Part shown: positions 61,106 to 64,000 of the stretch, piece by piece | Numbering within the stretch: position 1 is the stretch's first letter | Layout: each line of letters begins with the position of its first letter | Origin: Hippophae tibetana | Taxonomy: Eukaryota > Streptophyta > Magnoliopsida > Rosales > Elaeagnaceae | Length of the DNA stretch: 64,000 nt | Direction of reading: 5' to 3' | NCBI GenBank assembly: GCA_037013495.1 | Contig: CM072811.1 | Span: 28,543,659-28,607,658 of the forward strand | Position numbers and translations under genes: made by a program | The notes under the pieces: model-generated | What the model was told of the DNA's origin: nothing | The model's input: only the letters and a program-made list of their open reading frames with translations | The model's database searches: none

Positions 61106-64000
61106 ATGGTAAGCTCGTACTCTTCTCTTCCGCTTGATTTATGTTTAGCTTCCTTTTCTTTATCTGATTGACTGACCAAGTGTTATGTCTTTTTGGCCTT
61201 ATACAGGCCGACTCTCCTCGCAAACGGTAAGCCCACAATTGATCCTGCTGATCTTTTTATATTTCTTTCTTTCTCTCTCTCTCTCTTTTTTTTTTTGCAA
61301 AGATTTAAGATAATTGGTGATATGTGGTGTTTAATTTTCATTTAGCATGGTACACGCATTAGGATTCGTTTAAGATTTGAAGATTGTCATAGATCATGTG
61401 CGTGGGTCATAAAAGTTGTGTTTGTTATGACCCAGTAACTTTTATGCACGATCCAATGTCCAAGTGAGGTTCAAACTGGGACATCAACTATTCGAATCCA
61501 GGAATAATTGTCTCTCGAACATTTAAGTGGACATTTCTACCCGTTTTAGTTTTTTCTGACATATTGTACTCCTTTGGTGTTGAGTGCTATATGGGGGTAG
61601 TATTTGTCTTGATATTAATTTAGGAGGAGTATTCAGTTAGTATTTTGATAGACTTTTAAAGAGAGAAATTTTAAAGATTTTTATGAACTTTGGAGGATTT
61701 TTGGAGTATTTTAATAAGAATCATGTGGATTTCATATTATTTTAATTCTTGGATTTTTAAGTTTTTTTATTTCTGTTGATAATAGTAGAACCAAAATAAG
61801 GAGATAGATTTGACCAAAAAATAATAACCAAGAGAGTGAATGCTGGGGAGAAAAGATAAAAATAAAAATCTTTAGAAATATTTTGATTAGAGAGGAGAAC
61901 GGGTAGAGATTTTTGTATGTATAATTTAAACTAAATAGTCCATCAAAATTCATAATAATTTGTAAATTTTTAAAATCTTTTAGAATCGGTGGCTTTTTGA
62001 ATACACCTAGATTTTTAAAAACTTGTATAAAATCCTCAATGCAACTAAACTTCTATTGAAGTCTTTAAAAATCCTAATTGAATATCCTTGGATTTTAAAA
62101 CTTTATAAAATCATTATAAGTCTCAATTGAATACATCCATATTAGTGGTTGATTAACAAGTAGGATAAATGTCCTTGCTATTTCATTTGTTGTTGTTAGT
62201 AGATTTATAGAATTTGATATGACGTTATTTATTGCCTTATGTCTGATTTTTCCTTGATGTTTCCTCACATGGTATACTAGGTATTCCCGATCACCTTCCC
62301 CATGGAGAGCACAGTCAAGATCCAGGTCTAGATCTCGGTCTAGGCCCAAGTCTAGATCCTTTTCACCTATGCCAAGGTCCCGTTCTAGAAGTCGTGGCAG
62401 GTTTGTTCTTGCACATTCTTTGCATTTGTCAAGTTTGAGTAATTTGATGGATACTTTATGTTTTTCCTCTCCTTTGTCATTGGGAATCTGAACTTTCATT
62501 GATGTCTAATTTTGATGGATGTGTGGTGTATTGTTGTACAGGTCAACATCCAGGAGTCGTGGCAGGTTGGTTTAAGTAGTCGTTTGCTTCTCTTATTTGG
62601 ACCTATAAATTTTTTGCATCTGTATTTTATGTGACCATAGTTCTTGGTACTTCTGTGCTTTGATTCGATGGACACCACATTATCTCATTTAGCTATCTGG
62701 TTTTGTATTACAGGCCTGTTGATGCTGTTAATCCTGGAAATACTCTTTATGTGACTGGTTTATCCACAAGAGTTACAGAGAGGGATCTTGAAGAGCACTT
62801 CTCGAAAGAGGGAAAGGTTGGTTCTTTATTGTCATGATTATTTTGACAATTCTTATACTACACTTCGTAATTGATGGGTTTTAGATTCTGAATGTGTTTT
62901 TAATGGTAAATTGTCATAAGATATGTTAAGCTTGTTTGGATGCTTGTTCTACTTTTCAGGTTGCTTCATGTTTTCTGGTTGTGGAGCCTCGTACACGAAT
63001 TTCACGTGGTTTTGCATTTGTCACAATGGAAGATTTTGATGGTGCTGAACGGTGTATTAAGTATCTGAACCAGTCAGTTCTGGAAGGCCGATATATAACG
63101 GTGGAGAGGGTAATATAATTTTTTCCTCGAGAAGTAAAGATTTAACGATGTTCAGTAGGTTTATTTTTTCTTAACTTGAAGGTTTTCTGGCTATACTCAG
63201 AACACATTGCTTCAGCTATGTTGGCAGCAAACAAATATGATCAGTTCATCCATGTCAACATTATTGAAACAGCAATCAATGCTCAAGCTTAAACAACTTT
63301 TCAAATTCGTGTGATCAACTAAACAATAGCAACTATATTGTCCAACAACTATACTATCTCAGCATTCACTTTCAACTAATCAACGGACATTACCAACAAA
63401 TTTCTAATCAGGCCTTTATGGTATTTCATACCTGGCATTCATTTCACTGACACTAGTCGCGTGTTCCTAGACATTGTCTGATTGTTTCTCATTTAGTGGA
63501 TGCTAATCCGTCGTGCATGTTTATTGTTCACCTTTTTTCTTTTATGAATTTTAGAAGTCAAAAATCTAGTACTGAAAGGTGATGTTTCATGGTGCTAAGT
63601 TATAGCTTTATATCTTCTGAATGAATTATTTTAAACTTGACAACCAAGGCAACATTTCTATTTCAGTCTCGAAGGAAACGGCCAAGGACTCCAACGCCCG
63701 GGCATTATCTTGGGCTGAAAAGTTCCAGAGATAATGGTGAGTTTAATGTGTGCCTTGCACTTATATTAATAGTTAATACTATTTGGTACTTCTCTTAGTA
63801 ATTTTTACTTGCAATTTAACCTTACTATGTGAAAAGGCCGTCGGGACCGGGACCGCGGTCATGATGACTATGGGTATCGTAGGTCTCCCAGGCGCTCACC
63901 ATATCATGGTGGGCGTGAATATGCTGGTGGGCGTGAATATGCTGGTGGGCGGGAATATGCTGGTGGACGGGATTATGCTGGTGGACGCGATTATTCTCCC
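61106..64000 (+). CDS. SR45a: SR45a/Transformer-2-like splicing factor, 3'-partial
   Basis: This family binds pre-mRNA and spliceosome factors in the nucleus to modulate splicing. Exons: 61106-61108 (ATG only), 61207-61226, 62281-62400, 62542-62565, 62714-62816, 62960-63109, 63667-63736, 63837-64000 (open at the window end). The N terminus MADSPRKRYSRSPSPW leads into an RS domain (SRSRSRSRSRPKSRS). One RRM spans exons 5-6, with RNP2 LYVTGL and RNP1 RGFAFVTM and the family-typical LNQSVLEGRYITVER. It is followed by the linker RKRPRTPTPGHYLGLK and an RD/RG-rich tail with GGR(E/D)YA repeats. The order RS1-RRM-tail matches plant SR45a. No lesions are visible. Intron 6 (63110-63666) begins with an in-frame TAA, so its retention would give a truncated protein ending after the RRM. 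Confidence 0.93.
61622..62142. mobile_element. MITE candidate in SR45a-like intron 2
   Basis: The left end (GAGTATTCAGTTAGTATTTT...GACTTTTAAAG, from about 61628) and the reverse complement of the right end (TGTATTCAATTGAGACTTAT...GATTTTATAAAG) are imperfect inverted repeats. Subterminal AAATCTTT/AAAGATTT motifs recur inside. It resembles a common plant MITE type whose ends read GTATTCAATTG. The superfamily and target duplication could not be fixed. Confidence 0.55.
63908..63997 (+). repeat. 18-bp coding minisatellite in the SR45a-like gene
   Basis: Five copies of GGTGGGCGTGAATATGCT and variants follow head to tail, keeping frame and encoding GGREYA (three copies), GGRDYA and GGRDYS. The first three copies are almost identical and the last two have diverged. 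It may continue past the window. Confidence 0.9.

Noticed and set aside
1..64000. tRNA, rRNA or other structured RNA genes
   Set aside because: No cloverleaf, rRNA or snoRNA-like sequence was recognised by eye. A tRNAscan-SE or Infernal run would be needed to exclude them.

Overview
The window is nuclear DNA of a flowering plant, most likely a eudicot. The protein-coding genes are split by many short GT-AG introns, and their products match plant families: aconitase, a plant prolyl 4-hydroxylase, the RNA polymerase II largest subunit and an SR45a-like splicing factor. The intergenic DNA is very AT-rich and full of degraded plant transposons. I could not identify the species.

Layout. 27-6104 (+): the last 16 exons of an aconitase gene; its 5' end lies outside the window. 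6105-10260: AT-rich spacer with a small retroelement. 10261-14092 (-): a seven-exon prolyl 4-hydroxylase gene with a hAT-type MITE in an intron. 14093-16797: spacer with a family of diverged repeats in direct and inverted orientation. 16798-24871: an 8-kb decayed CACTA (En/Spm) transposon carrying TNP2-like transposase remnants and a Ulp1-type protease remnant. 24872-28534: AT-rich spacer with degenerate telomere-like repeats. 28535-30879 (-): a three-exon plant gene of unknown function. 34489-34869 (-): a single-exon gene like Arabidopsis At4g08330. 34949-41800: AT-rich spacer with a second telomere-like repeat tract. 42070-55483 (+): a 14-exon copy of NRPB1 (RPB1). Its intron 2 holds an antisense Copia retrotransposon and its intron 11 a second hAT-type MITE. 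56755-59175: remnants of a LINE and of a second Copia element. 61106-64000 (+): the 5' part of an SR45a/Transformer-2-like gene, which runs off the end.

The main observation is that the NRPB1 copy appears to be a pseudogene or a badly damaged allele. It has an in-frame TAG in exon 3, one extra base in exon 10 (exons 9+10 sum to 547 nt, one more than a multiple of three) and an in-frame loss of about 20 conserved residues in exon 11. It also has a GC rather than GT donor after exon 7. The CTD heptad array and the catalytic NADFDGD motif are still intact. Because Pol II is essential, an intact paralogue should exist elsewhere in the genome, unless these lesions are assembly errors.

The genes do not form an operon-like unit. 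They are independent housekeeping or regulatory genes separated by transposon-rich DNA. All intron boundaries were read by eye from splice sites, reading frame and family similarity. No database search was run.
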